A DNA stretch of 64,000 nucleotides from Phlebopus portentosus (GCA_037892935.1 JAYXKI010000001.1:4092001-4156000); one strand, 5' to 3'. Shown: positions 12,095 through 24,450, counted from the stretch's first letter. Notes: a model not told the origin generated them from the letters alone. Numbers and translations: made by a program.

Positions 12095-13385
12095 ATTCGT
12101 CATGTGAGCAAATTGTATTGCAATTCTTGTGGCATCGAAGTTCACCATTCATACGAATTACAGGGAATCCATTCGGTTCGCTAATGTCATCTGATGAGAA
12201 GCTATACATATGATAAACCTGTATGCGCCAAGGCGTGGGGAGTAATTTATAATATTAGCACTTTATCAAATTCAGAGTCCCTTTCTTGATTTGATACAAT
12301 GACGGGGATGTGCTGAGTTGTATCTACCAGCAGCAACTAACTACATGTGATAATACGTGTGTCTTCGAGACCAGATTTGGAGCGTGGAACCCGCTTAGTA
12401 AGCATCGATCCACATTAGAAAAATAACTTGGACATGTTCTTTTCACTCCCGTCTGTGAGCATGCCGAACTGTTACCTACTGGCATGCGCCACGATAAAGC
12501 CCCCAAATAATGTGGACAGATAATGCAACATACAATATGCAGTGTGAGATGCTGCTCGCCACGAAGCGAGCAGTCTACAGATCGGTCGTTTACTTGCCTT
12601 CCGTCCTCGCTATCTTTAACATAACATTCTGGAGCCTAGTCAGTGATGAATATGGAATCGAGCTACACTATATAGACGACCTTCTCATGACAGAGTATCC
12701 TAAAGTATTCTCACTGTTGGTCTGAAGAGTAATCAGTGATCGATTCACCTGTCGCTTTCAGCTGAGATGTCCCGAGGATGAAGCACGAACATAGCCGGTA
12801 GAATCGTCCTTTGTCGGAGACCAGATTTCAATGATCTGGATGACCCACGGTGGCTTGGGTTATAAGAAATGTGCGGATGGTCTACGCGAAGTTCCAGAAT
12901 CTCAGAGCGTCGCCGCAACTAAGTGGACTCTCAAGCTATTCCGTAAGTTGTTCTTATTTACCGCCATTTTAGCTCGGAGAACTCCATTAGCACCAATAAA
13001 TTCCAAATGCACAAAACGTTTTCACACGTTGTTCGCTTCTCTTCAGTGCACGCAGAGCACATACCAACTGATAGAAATTTTACTCATTGATCACCGAGGT
13101 CAGTATAAATTATCAGATATCTCGTCATCCCTCAGCATTATACCTCGGACCAGGCAACGTAAAGGTATCGTTTTAGTTCAAATCCACCTGGTCAATGGTG
13201 ATGCAGAGTCTCCGTGGGGTGAGAAAGTCGATTTTACTTGTTTGACGAGAAAGGTGATCAAGCTTGCAACTTCCAATATATTATGTTCATTTGAGCACAC
13301 TGCCGCTAAGCACCGGCGAGGTGTTATAAAAGACCTATCGTCTGGTCCGGAGTTAGTGTAACCAGTACTTACATTCTCTGCAGAC
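12095..13385. other. Spacer between DUF6533-like copies A and B, with an unassigned ORF
   Basis: An open frame of 176 codons (12831-13361, plus) starts with ATG but shows no domain, signal or splice pattern that I recognise. A shorter frame (12510-12725) is likewise unassigned. The end of this stretch has a splice-acceptor-like CTGCAG just before the copy B start. Confidence 0.3.
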
Positions 13386-14830
13386 ATGAGGCAAACAAGC
13401 GAAGGTGGTGAATTCCGCTTCAATGTGCTTGGAAGTGACCAAGTAGTGCTCATAAGTAATATTTCTCCTCTTGCTAGTGACTCTTCATTGACGAGCCGTG
13501 GGACGAAGCGTGCTGCAGGTAAGCTACGTCAGGAAAGCTACATCTTGACTTTCGTTCATGGAGAGGCAGCGAGCGTGACGGCCCTGATAATTTTTGACTT
13601 ATGCATCTTCTTCGCCGAGTGAGCGTGACGTACCTATTATTATACGTGTTCTTATCAAGCACTCCGCTCGTCCCTTGAGGTTTGTGCCTTTCTTTCCAAA
13701 GAGCAGAAGGTATATTTAATTGAACTTATATCGAGCTCCCTCAACCCAGCTTGATCTGATATGGGTGCGTACCTTCATGTTCTCTCTAATGGGTATAGTG
13801 AGCAATATGACTTGTTCCAGAATTTGCCGTGGTCGTTGGTGAAGTTCCTCTACCTATTGATTCGGTATGGATCGCTTCTCTCATCAATGGCTGGCTTTTA
13901 TGGTAAGCAGAGCCTGCTTCATTCTTCATCCCGCGGGAATCCTAAGGCAAGTTACTCATAAAGGCGCTTTTAACAAGGACTCGCCATTCAGGGTACATCT
14001 ATTTCTGAAATCCACTGAGAATGCTCAATAACTCCTTCATTTAGATGTACGTCTACTCTGCAAAATGGTCACTTTTCTGAAGATTTATCTCGCACCCTAA
14101 AGTTGCCAAATTCAGACAGAGATCTACATGGCGTTAGTACCTGCTTGTCTCAAACGTATAAAGCATTTGGTTCATCGTGTTTTCCCCTAGATATGCCTGT
14201 GCCTTTGCATTCGCGATCAAAGATGTGCTATCCGATAGTAATATGACATGATGTCTATCTGAATTTTACTCAGTTACGCAGTTATTTACTGAGGGCCGCT
14301 GCTCTATTTCAGGACTTCGTCAAGAAGAAGAAGGTGTTGTTTGTCTGTAGCGCTGTGCGTTGGCCAGCTCTTATCACAATGGTCCCCTTACATGTTCGCT
14401 CCAGGCTTTATTCTTCGTCGTAACTGTGCTTAGTGTTTCATTCTATCATACGAATGTAAGCGAAATTTTCTTGGACCTCCTTGCGGCGTTCTAATCCTTT
14501 TCCGTCAGCCATCGATTATCCGTTGTAAGTATGCTTGAACAATATATGTTACATCGTAAACTCAATAATATTTAGCTCAGGAGTTTCCTGTGCCCTCCTA
14601 GCGACATTTCCGCGTTCACTATATGTGACGTTCTATGCTTTCCAAATCTTTTCCGATCTAGCCATTTGTACTACTTGTGCGGTCAGGATCTATCAATCAT
14701 GTTTCGTTGCCCTGCCTGCTTTCATCCCAAATATCCTCTTATTTCCTTTGCATCGCAGGGGTCAGTGGCAACTCGAGACTCGCTATGATCATGTTCCGAG
14801 ACTGTAAGTGTCCCATTATCATTGTATGAT
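13386..14830 (+). pseudogene. DUF6533-like membrane protein, copy B, broken and 3'-truncated
   Basis: The start MRQTSEGGEFRFNVLGSDQVVL aligns with the other copies. The first donor is ATAAGT instead of GTAAGT/GTGAGT. The 57-nt intron that follows has no stop and is in frame, so reading through adds 19 residues before the 10-nt micro-exon (13509-13518). ASVTALIIFDLCIFFAE, then WSLVKFLYLLIRYGSLLSSM (exon near 13827), are well conserved. The second micro-exon (about 13755-13764, encoding DLIW with its neighbour) has GA where the acceptor AG should be. Later exons give YACAFAFAIK, VSCALLATFPRSLYVTFYAF and SRLAMIMFRD. The C-terminal exon (the QFLTP...MILNI block) is missing after about 14815. Confidence 0.65.
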
Positions 14831-15292
14831 CGATCACATTACGATGATCAAAGTAAGCTATCAATGTCCAATTCATCCAACATTTTCAGTACTTGTTCGC
14901 TTTTCGTCACATATATCTGGAGCCCCAGAAACCACATTGATGGGACAACACGGTATATTTCCTTGGTATTCGGTTTAGCGAGGATCATTGGACCCTTAGC
15001 TAGCCTCATTCTTGACGCCAACTTCAGGAAATACAGTATTCACGCCACATTCCATTTGTGACACAATCCCGTCGTCGGACTCAGTGATGACAGGGCTCGA
15101 TCAGAAAAGCGATTACTATCGTTTCGGATACGTTTCGGAAGGAAAGTTCAATAAGCGCGTATGATGTCGCATCTCTATTCGGGTCCACAAAAACAAAACA
15201 AAGCAAAAAGATGGAAGGGTGGCATAAAATAAAACATTTGTACGTCCATGGACCGAATGCGTTGCTGCTCCCCTCGACATTCCTAAGCCAAC
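14831..15292. other. Spacer between DUF6533-like copies B and C
   Basis: No trace of the conserved C-terminal exon of copy B and no other gene is seen. The region before 15293 should hold the former promoter of copy C. Confidence 0.35.
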
Positions 15293-16885
15293 ATGCGGAA
15301 TAACGTTGAACAAGAAAACTTTCGTTCCGATGTTCTTGAAAGTAATCAAGCGGTTCTAGTGAGTCCTGTGTAATATTGCATCAGAGAACTATTGACGACC
15401 CATTGAGAATAGCATGTCGCGGGTGCGTAATCTTAGTAGAGTCGCATTCTTTATTCACACTTCAAACGTCAGCGAGCATGGCAGCATTAGTGGTTTACGT
15501 TATATGCATTTACTTCTCTGAGTGAGTTATTTACGCGCATTGATCTATGCTGAGTTCGGAAATTGACAATTCAATTGCTTTACATCGGTCCCGCGTTGAA
15601 GAGAGGTCCGTATCACTACTGCTGCTGGAATGATCTTTGCGCTTGACTAGAACTTTCAACATTCGTAGCTCAAACTCGTATGGGCAGGTTCTTTTGATCT
15701 CTCTTAGCGTCCGTACCGAAAACTGAATCAGATTATAGGCGGCCAGATGGTGCTGCGGAAAGTGCCTCTACTTGGTCATACGATACGATTCGTAGACTTC
15801 ATCGCTTTCATGCCGCAAATTCGAACCAAGTGCACTTCTTCAAGGATCACTTTACACAAACACTCACTCAGGGTACGATATTCCATAAGACCAAGATAAA
15901 ATACTATCTGATCACATTGATTTTACATATTTCAGGTGTGCGCCTCAGTCTGGACAGTCTGGAAGATATATACTGGTAGAAGCTTATCCCTTATTTCTGG
16001 AAGCTGTCGCATCTTAATTCAAACGCACACCGCGTTGGTACCTATCTCTCTCATCAAGAGAAAACGACGTAATGACGAAGTAAGTACAGACGAAAATCAG
16101 TTCATCTTTCTCTGCGGCCTCAGCATCAAGCTTGTAATGTCGTATGAAAGTAACTTTGATCCTAATAAATACAAACTAGTACACTAATGTCTTTTATTAT
16201 CAGCACTTCGGTATCCGTTGTAAGTTTTAAACGGTATTAAATGGCACCTGATGAGTTTCAATTTTGCTCAGCTCAGGCGTATCCTGTGCCCTTCTAGCGA
16301 CATTTTCGAGACCAATTTATCTCATCTTCTACGCATTCGCCGTCGTCCCTGATATTGTTATGTGCGCCGCTTGCACAATCAAGATATTTCAGCTCTGTTT
16401 GTCTTTTTTCTTCTTCGGTCTGCCTCCCTCGCATGCTTACTCACTGCCTCAAGGGAACAGTAGCAATTCACGACTGACGATTATGTTTCGAGATTGTCAG
16501 TTCGCCGCAACGCTCTTGACTGATTGCTGCTTACTTGATGCCTGTATCCACCAGCTTATACGTTCATTCTCGTTATGAGCATGTACGTGTACCGTTCATG
16601 CTATGCGTTCTTTATTCTCATCACAAAGCATTGTCCAGCCTCGCAATTCCTCAATTCCTTACACCCCTTTTGTTACCAGCCAACCGGACCATAATAATGG
16701 CCGGCATGAATTCCGTCATTATCGCAGTCTCCGGCGTCGCGTGCTGCCGAATGATCTTGAATATCTGCTCATTTTGTCTTGTTCGGCAAGACAGAAATTT
16801 GGACACCATGTCCATTACATTCCCATCGACAGTCAGCATCGATATTGATGAAGCTGAAATAATCGAACGAGGAAGTTTCTCGTGA
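15293..16885 (+). pseudogene. DUF6533-like membrane protein, copy C, broken
   Basis: The start MRNNVEQENFRSDVLESN, the 10-nt micro-exon 1 (15413-15422, HVA) and ASMAALVVYVICIYFSE are intact. The second micro-exon (ACTCGTATGG, near 15673) is preceded by AA rather than AG and followed by GC instead of GT. The next exon, ARWCCGKCLYLVIRYDS, ends in an in-frame TAG at 15793-15795, where the paralogues continue into a membrane segment. Downstream exons remain recognisable: a CRILIQTHTALV-like block near 16005, GLSIKLVMSYE, SGVSCALLATFSRPIYLIFY, and the C-terminus AIPQFLTPLLLPANRTIIMA then VACCRMILNIC, ending at 16885. I call it a recent pseudogene, with three lesions clustered in the DUF6533 core. 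Confidence 0.65.
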
Positions 16886-17235
16886 ACAGGCAAAGTTATT
16901 TCAATTTTACCTAACACTGTAAGTTCCATTCCATTCAAGTCGCAGACTCTATGATGCACTTATGCATCAAATTGCAGGACAAATGTCGAGTGTAAAGACA
17001 CCGGAGCGTCTTCAGGAGGAACAAATTTGGCATGTTTGTGATATGTGGCATTCGGAACAACTTCTAAAAATTTCAGAAATGTACATACTTTGACTTCGAC
17101 TCCAAATTAGGAAAGCCTTTAACGAGAACAACGGGAGTAGACGTCGCCGGTGAATAGGAATATCAAGCGGCCTCAGGTTTGTGCTCCATTCCCCGGCTTG
17201 CCCGCCAGGTCTCTGGTCCCTACACGAATATCACG
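16886..17235. other. Intergenic between convergent genes
   Basis: 3' flanks of DUF6533-like copy C and the 2OG oxygenase; no feature seen. Confidence 0.4.
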
Positions 17236-18448
17236 TCAAAGAAGAAAGACTTCAGAATAGATTGCTCTCACCGTTCTGTTCTTGATCCTTTGGTTACGGA
17301 TACGCCTTGCAAACCACTCGCTTGCAGTCGTGTTCGGCTCGTACTTAACACGTGCCTCAGGCGACAAGCGCGAAACGGCAGCGTTGACCAGTTCGCTTTT
17401 GTCCGTCAGTGCACTTAGATGGATAGAGTTGCCAGGACGAGTGAAGAACACGAGTGACCAACGCGGATATACGGCTTGAGCGCCAGGAGGAGGGACAACG
17501 CGATGTAAATTCGAACGTAGGATCCCGCCCGAGAATACCGTGAGGGCGTCTCCAACATTGCAAATAGCATGCCCGGGTATCGGACGCACATACTGCCAGT
17601 CCGGTGTACCCGGCGGCAGCACCTGCAGCCCACCAAGCCGATTATGGAGAAACGAGAGAGAGCCAAAGTCGGTGTGCGCGCCTATAGCGGCTTTCTCTTT
17701 CGCCGTTTGGTTCTCCGCAGCATCACCGTGTTTAGGTGGGTTCTTGATGCATCGCGCCTCAGAGCCACTCGGTTCTTCGAGAGGGTGCAACTCGAGGAGC
17801 GCTCCACCTGGGAGACCCAGCTTCTTTTCGAACACAGCAAGGATAGTATTATTCACTTCAAGAGACTTCTTCACGAATGGCTTGATCGTCGAACCCATAC
17901 GAGCGTTTACCGTAGAGGGATAGGTGCGATGGATCACTTTCGGATACGCCAGCGCGTCATCCTTGGAGACATTGATGAATTCGACTGTATCGAGGTTACC
18001 ATATTCATCAGTCGCATTTGCGCCCGCGGCTTTGTATCTGTTATGGTGATATGAGATTTCTCGGCATTTCTCGTTGGGTTTAAAGATCAGCACGAACCCG
18101 AATGAGCTCCCGCCGTCGCCTTGTTCGAATTTCATTTTCTCCTCTAGCGGCAGATCCATCGTCTCAGCTCCCATCTCGAACATAGCGTCAACTTCATTTT
18201 CGGCTCCATGGTTCTTCAGACTAGAAAAGAGTCAATTAATCATCATTCTCATTCTCATTAAGAACAGAAATTTTCCTGCGACCCATATGGACACTGGATA
18301 CTCACTACCAAAAACCAAGCTCCGTTGCGGCCTTCCATAACTTATCAATCTCCTGACTGTCTCCATTCTTGATGAGCCCGAAATCAACCACCAGGAGCGG
18401 ATGAGTTGGGATGTCGTCTGGGAAGGGAGGTAATGCAAGGCCAGGCAT
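17236..18448 (-). CDS. 2-oxoglutarate/Fe(II)-dependent oxygenase (isopenicillin N synthase-like)
   Basis: Two exons, 18448-18306 and 18220-17236 (donor GTGAGT, acceptor CTAG), giving 375 residues. Exon 1 is the DIOX_N-like N-terminus (HPLLVVDFGLIK ... AATELGFWYLKNHG). The double-stranded beta-helix carries the metal ligands HTD in IGAHTDFGSLSF and the distal His in SNLHRVV. RWS in YPRWSLVFFT is the 2-oxoglutarate-binding RxS. All key residues are present, and the length is usual for fungal members. It oxidises an unknown small molecule in the cytosol. The gene sits between decayed DUF6533-like copies and phosphatidylserine decarboxylase, about 7 kb from the terpene synthases, so a role with them is possible but not shown. 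Confidence 0.9.
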
Positions 18449-19111
18449 GTTTAGCAATCAGATAATGGTCCAAAAGTAAGCTGTATTTCAAGAAGTTCTG
18501 GAAAGCAGTCACAAGACAAGTAGAGGATCAGATGTGTATACATCATGGGAACTTGCATTCTTGTTGGGAAGCCACGGCCATCTTTCCATCTGATTAGGTT
18601 CCAGTGAACGCCGGAAGCTGAGGCCTGGACTTGTAATATCCAAAACTGGACAGGAAATGTCTGATTCAAATATGTATTGGTGGTTAAGATTTACTCACAC
18701 GGCGCGGCAAGAGGAGGTGCCATCAAGACAAAGAGAGTTCACTCGGGCACGTGAGTTTGGTTCCGGCTTGAAATAGAATACGCAAGTTAACGAGAGGCAA
18801 GACGCAAAGCGAAAGAGAATTAATTCCAAGTGAGCGAGTCACGAGCGATGCTGTTTGACGGGTGCTGTTTTCGAAAGCCTGCTAGTATCCTAAACTTTGT
18901 CTCATCTCCAGCGACACGACTATTAACTGGTGTAAATTGTATTGCTCCGTGATGATGTACGGAATATTGTAATCTGCTGAAGATAAACTGTAAATTGTAA
19001 ACAATGAGAGGAAAGGTAACCATTTCGTTGGTCGTGTACAGAATAATCCATGCCATCTGTGCCATCTATGCAGTTCATCCTGCAGCCAAATTCAGAAATC
19101 AAAAGCGTCAA
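18449..19111. other. Intergenic, no gene seen
   Basis: The interval lies between the 2OG oxygenase start and the 3' end of the decarboxylase gene. No coding segment is convincing; the promoter of the oxygenase should lie here. Confidence 0.4.
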
Positions 19112-20880
19112 TCAAACCTTCTTTTTCTCTTCGGGTGGCCTTACGTCTCCCAATCGTTGTCCGACCTTGATTTTCTGTCCGGCATGCACATCAAACGCAA
19201 ACTCCTTCGGAGCTTCAAAAACCAACACGATCGTACTCCCAAGACAGAAACCGCCCATCTCCTCTCCAGATCTAAGCGGCTTGCCTCTCAGAATCTTGCT
19301 CGCATGAATATACACGGCTTCCGTAAACGTTCTGGGAGGTGGTCGATATCCGCGCACGTTTGTGCGTAGTTCCGAGTCAAAGTTGAGGAGGATGCTTCCG
19401 ACGTTTGTTGCCCCTACAGGCGTCATGCTGAGGAACCCGTGACACCACCTCCCGAGAAGCGCGACTCGCTCGTTCAGAACAAAGAGATTCGGAAGCCGTT
19501 TTGCGATGTATGGAGAAACGCTGAAGAGCTCGCCAACGAAGTGTCGACGTCTCTCGACGACCCACGCTGCGGGTGAATGGAAGCGGTGATAGTCACCAGG
19601 TGCGAGGTAGATCACTGTGAAGTATAGTCGGTTATTTGGATTCCGTTGGTGCTCTGAGGGCGCTTGTGAAAGAGATGGTCGCCCGACAGCAAGTGCCACA
19701 GATGCGTCGTGTGCAAGGTTAGACTCGGATCCAGAGGGCGGTAAAGATGCGTCTTTCGCTTCCCCTAACTGCCGCAACGCGTTGAGTTCTCCATCCGGTA
19801 AATCTTCTTGTTTTTCGCTTTTACCCTCCGACTCGGCAACCTTCGGCGCATCCGAAGGGCCCAGGAGCTGTTCCAGACTGTACTCGATGCCATTGATTTC
19901 TGCAAAGTCTCGGTCCATGACTATTTCGTGATCACGATTCGAAAACTTGATCGTTTGCGAAATCGGGGTCGACGGCGTCGATCTACCCAGCAACGCGTTG
20001 AGAGAGTACGTAAGGCCCTTTACTTGCTCTACTCGAGAGCCTTCTACCGTGCCGAAGTGCAGCACTCTCCCGTCAGCTGGTGAAACCTGTAGAAAATCAG
20101 AGGACAATAAAAATTAAAGTTGGATGTTTCGATCTCCTGACTTACGAGAATAGCATCATCGACAGGTCTCACACCTTCCCTTAACCCCCGGTAGAAGAAC
20201 TCGCCAAGACTTTTGTATTGCGAAAGGTCCATTTCGACCTCGTCTAGATTGACACCGAATATTTTCGAGTAAATCTTGAAACTAATTGGACGAAACCAAA
20301 CGGGAAGCTCGACAGAGTTCAGATAGCCCCATAATCGAGAGAGATTTCTGAGTGGCAAAGCACCGAGAACGTGGATCTCAAGAGGACAAATCACTCAAGA
20401 TTAGCACTTGCAAGTCCTTGCACAAGATCAGGAAACATACGTGGAATGGACCGCGTAGCCTTACAGGCTCGTCTCCATCTCTGTCAACAATTGTGTCGCG
20501 TCCTTCGCCGTTCGACGAATATGCTCGGTACCTCTTGCGATAGTTGAGCGCGACAAGCAGCATAGCACCAACAAGAACGGGTAAAGGATACCATTTAGTT
20601 GGCGTGTTCTTCCAGGCATCCGCGAGTTTCTCTGCAGAAAACAAACAAACAAACAAACAAACAAACAAATATGAGCACAATGTCAAAGCGAGATGATGTT
20701 GCAGCGCGCACGATGCAAAGGAGTTTCACTCGATTGTCCCTGCTGGTTTTCCCGTCTGTACTGGCTGTACTGTCGTCCGGCATAAATAGCATGCGCCACG
20801 TATTTCTTCACCCGACGTCGACCTCCACGATAAACATGCGAGGTCGCCCGCCTGAACATCCCTGATTTATATGGCAACAT
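19112..20880 (-). CDS. PSD1: Phosphatidylserine decarboxylase proenzyme, mitochondrial type
   Basis: Five exons. The N-terminus (MLPYKSGMFRRATSHVYRGG) is basic, as for a mitochondrial presequence, and is followed by a membrane segment (PLPVLVGAMLLVALNY). The catalytic body includes HVLGALPLRNLSRLWGYLNS, SLGEFFYRGLREGVRPVDDA, PADGRVLHFG and GDYHRFHSP. The C-terminal LGST in GGFCLGSTIVLVFE is the self-cleavage site, whose Ser becomes the pyruvoyl group. The enzyme makes phosphatidylethanolamine at the inner membrane. A low-complexity insert of about 100 residues before NRLYFTVIYLAPGDY is common in fungal Psd1. The first intron contains an AAAC microsatellite. The exact first donor (GTGAAA) is inferred. 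Confidence 0.92.
20639..20669. repeat. (AAAC)n microsatellite
   Basis: About seven tandem AAAC units lie inside the first intron of the phosphatidylserine decarboxylase gene. On the coding strand it is a GTTT run next to the 3' splice site. Confidence 0.9.
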
Positions 20881-21424
20881 TGGCGGACGTCGTTCCCTGC
20901 AGAATCACGCGGCGTTGTTGTGGTACGAGACGAAGTGTGGTTCGGCCCATTTGGCGACTGCAAAGTGCTAACAAATACGTACATTTTCGGCAACTTCGGC
21001 CTTTCTCCCGCTCAAAATCGATACGGTACTCTCCTCGTGTCTGATGCACAACAACAACACTATTTTCTGAGTAAATTTGACTCGAATATCTGACACTGCA
21101 GCTTTCAACTTCCAGAAATTGGTGAAAATTTGTTTTCTTCAAGTTTCGGAATCAAACAAGTTTATCGAAAAACCGTCATGAAGAGAATCACGTGCGACGC
21201 GTCATCTCGGCTTGCGATCGACACGCTGATCGACCTCACGTAAAAACACCAAATATTAATTGTATAGCCGTTATTTCCGTTGACAAAAGTCTCTCTCCGT
21301 GCTCAACCCTATGCAACAGAGAATACATGAATGAGGAATATTGTCAAAAAAAAATCGGTTAAATATAAGCTAACCGATCAAGTCCATCCAAATGAGGCCC
21401 ATTCATTCAGGCAAACTTCCCGCG
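20881..21424. other. Intergenic
   Basis: The interval lies between the start of the decarboxylase gene and the 3' end of DUF6533-like copy D. Nothing else seen. Confidence 0.4.
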
Positions 21425-23269
21425 TTACAACGACTCCGATCCATCTCCTCCACAATCGAAGTTGATTTCTGAGATCGAGTCTCTCGTATGGATGCCCATG
21501 GACACAGTGAAGGTACCGAGGCTTATGTCCTGTTGTCCAAGGCAAGAACGGATATTCAAAATCATTCGACAATACGTCACGCCTATGATGGCGATAATGA
21601 CGAAGTTTAGGCCCGTGATTACAATCGCGGTGTAAGTTGGTACGAGTAAGGGAGTAAGGAACTGAGGAATGGCCAGGCTGGAGGATGTTCCGTAAGTGAA
21701 TCTGGTGCAACCAGCAACATCAGTGTCATATCACCCACATTGTGAGGACCACTGTGAATGCGAGGGCTACGGAACCAAAACCAACGTAAAAGCACGTCCA
21801 TATACACGGACTGTCGACAAGTACTACTCACAGTCTCGAACCATGACCATTGCGAGTCGACGATTGCCTTCACTCCCTGGATCAGAAAAAGAATAAATCA
21901 TCAGAAGATAATCAAATGAAAACATTCGAAAATATGAACGCACAAAGTCGAAAGAACTTTATCAAACAAGCAATACACATTGCCACATCAGCAGCAATTA
22001 TACATGCATAGAAGGTAAGATATATCGACCTCGGAAATGTAGCTTGTAATGCACAAGATACTCCTGAGCTGGAACAATGCCTAAGCTTTGCGTGCCATAA
22101 TTGCTAGAAGAAAGAAGCCTACAACGGATACTCAATTGCTGTGAAATTTGAATCAGAATAAACCGGTGACTTCGAGACAAAGCTTGCCTTACATTCATAA
22201 GAAAATATAAGCTTGATGCTCAGGGCAAAGATGAGAATAACCTGAATCGAATCAGTACCGCGCTCTAAAGCAAGTGCAAACGAGCAAGATAACGCACGGC
22301 ACTGCCAAGGCAGATAAATAATTTCTTTCTCAAGGGCGGATTGTCACCATAAGGCGCGACAGCCTTTACCAATTGAGTAACTTTGCCATCAAAGCCAGGC
22401 TTCAGCATCACATTTCAAGATAGAACAATCTTGGTTGGCCTACGCTTGATAGCGAGCGAGAAGCTGCAAGCCCATCTGTAAAACTCGTGAGTTATTCTGG
22501 CCCTTGTACAATAGAGGAAAGTTACTAACGCTGTATATAACTGCGTCAAAATACGACAGCTTTCACGAAAGAGATGAGTTTCAAGATAGAGTGGGATTTT
22601 ATGTCGGACAATGCGTACACCTGAAAGTATCAAGCAAGGTCATAAAGCGATTCCTGTCTGCTTCTCAGGAGAAACATACGAAATCTCGAGGATCAATGTA
22701 TAGAGTTCCTTTATAGATGAATCAATTAGTGAGTCGCAATGAACGGGCATTCAACATACCGTAAAAGCCAGCGATCGCTAGTCCAAGCGATGCATATCGT
22801 ATATAGAGATAGAGAAGCTTTCCCATAGACAATTTCGCCTTCTAAACTCACATGCACCCTAAATCAAGACTCAGGCAGAATCTGAAGGAACTTACCCAGA
22901 CTAGTCTGAACTAAGTCGGGGAATAAGAATGAAAACACGAAATGTCCAGAGAAGCGAGCTTAACCAACCTCTCTTTTCCCATGAGGGAAGAAGAAGAATT
23001 AGCCCAAATGCGATAGAACGTTATATGTAGAACTCACTCCGAGAAGAAGATGCAGATATCGAACGCCACCAGAGCCGTCATTCCCGCTGTTGTTTCCGTG
23101 TCGACCGAATCAAGGCAAAGGAGTCACAAGAACTGCTTACCAGCGAGGCTCTATACCAGAGCACGTTAGGAAGAACGCTTGAACTAAAAAAAAAGGCACT
23201 CACCCGAACTAAGTGGTCACTCGAAAGAACCTTGACGAGAAAGGCCTCTTGTTCAGTATCAACTCTCAT
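21425..23269 (-). CDS. DUF6533-like membrane protein, copy D
   Basis: This is the best preserved paralogue. The start is MRVDTEQEAFLVKVLSSDHLV; micro-exon 1 (23150-23141, SLA) is followed by AGMTALVAFDICIFFSE. Micro-exon 2 (22905-22896) gives ELVW, then AKLSMGKLLYLYIRYASLGL and AIAGFYG. Later blocks are VRIVRHKIPLYLETH, CRILTQLYTA, WACSFSLAIKRRPTK, VILIFALSIKLIFSYE and SGVSCALQATFPRSIYLTFY. The C-terminus is LAIPQFLTPLLVPTYTAIVI then CRMILNIRSC, with the stop at 21425. About seven hydrophobic segments are expected, so a multi-pass membrane protein. The N-terminal 22 residues are nearly the same as copy E. One donor (after KIVLS, near 22430) could not be placed, so integrity is likely rather than certain. 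The molecular function of the family is unknown. Confidence 0.7.
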
Positions 23270-23980
23270 GATTTTGAGCCCAGGAGACAAAGAAATGCAA
23301 ATGACGAAGCTTTATACGACTACTATCACTGTTCGGTTGCAGTTTTCCTTGCGCGGTGTAAAACATAGTTGCTAGGCTGCTGGCACAGTATCTTGCTCAA
23401 ATTCAGGCCAGAAGAAGCTTCGTTTGGAGCGTTATCGCGTTTAAGAGCACCGGAGGAAGGGAACCTATCATTGAGTGGAATTGTTCCGGTGATGCGTGTC
23501 CTGCAAATTCTGTGAGTGGAAATGAATCGAAGTTTTGGAGCTTCGGCGGATCAGGACAAGGCATGTGTTCATACCTTTCACCAAGCTAAGAAGCAGGGAT
23601 TTCTCAGCACCGGTCTTTTACATGATTGTTGCGCAGAGCATTTCCAGAAAAAAACGCGTCCAAGACGCAACGTAAGGCGGAGTAGCCCTCATGCGGTCGA
23701 TCTATACCTGTTTCGGCGGCCTCGGAATTCATTAGCTCAACCAAGATCGATGCTTTGATCGGTTATTACATTTACAGCGAATTCAATAATACAGCAAATT
23801 CCATGATACAGCTACAGCTACAGCTATGTGTTATGGAACTCGCTGTAATGGCACCGAGAAAGATGCAAAGCGTTACAATTATGCTTTGCGCAGAAACGCG
23901 CCATTCACGACTATGTCAAAGAGCTCAGCATGGCCTTCCATGATTGAATTGATTGCACCGCACCAAATCAGGATGCAGGT
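23270..23980. other. Intergenic between copy D and the NmrA-like remnant
   Basis: Contains a short CTACAG tandem run near 23812 and small open frames without recognisable content. It should include the promoter of copy D. Confidence 0.35.
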
Positions 23981-23984
23981 ATCA

Positions 23985-24450
23985 CCTCCGTTCAGCTCCT
24001 CGTAGACAAATCCAAGGAACCGTATCCGAAGCTTATAAGAATCTGCGGGAGATGCTTTGGTACAGGAGACGTCAAATGCGCTGTTACCGATTCTCGTGAC
24101 ATTGGCAAACTCGTTGCGCGCATCATCGTGGACGAGCGTACGCTAAAGCGGTATGTCTTCTGCTGGGCGCAAGAAGTGACGCAGAACGAGTTGTTTGCTA
24201 TCGCTGAACGTGTATTTGGCCACAAAATCGATACCGGAACCTTTAGCGAGGAAGAGCGACTCGACCTGCTTCACCATGGAGATGATCTAGAGAGAAATAC
24301 GGCCGATTACGTATAGCCACTGGTTTCGCGGGGATAACACTGTAGAGAATGCGAAGAAGGAGGAGTGTGGTGGTGCATTGGATGCTAAAGAGCTTTATCC
24401 AGATCTGGGAAGAGAACTCAGACCTCTGGCAGATTATGCAAAAGAGCTAA
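23985..24450 (+). pseudogene. NmrA-like/isoflavone-reductase family C-terminal remnant
   Basis: The reading YPKLIRICGRCF, then CAVTDSRDIGKLVARIIVDE and YVFCWAQEVTQNELFAIAER, is the C-terminal half of an NmrA-like NAD(P)-binding reductase. A frame change near 24310 (a stop in one frame, then HWFRGDNTVENAKKEECGG in another) leads to ALDAKELYPDLGRELRPLAD, the usual family end. The N-terminal Rossmann motif is absent upstream. Such reductases often work in secondary metabolism. The fragment lies 1.1 kb before the terpene synthase TS1. I read it as a truncated, frameshifted copy. Confidence 0.65.

Noticed and set aside
20639..20669. Coding Phe/Val/Cys repeat (FVCLFVCLF)
   Set aside because: Translation of an intronic AAAC/GTTT microsatellite, not protein.
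22340..22420. tRNA-like A-box (minus strand, TTACTCAATTGGTAAAGGC)
   Set aside because: No matching B-box or acceptor stem; the same bases fit an exon of DUF6533-like copy D (APYGDNPPLRKK).
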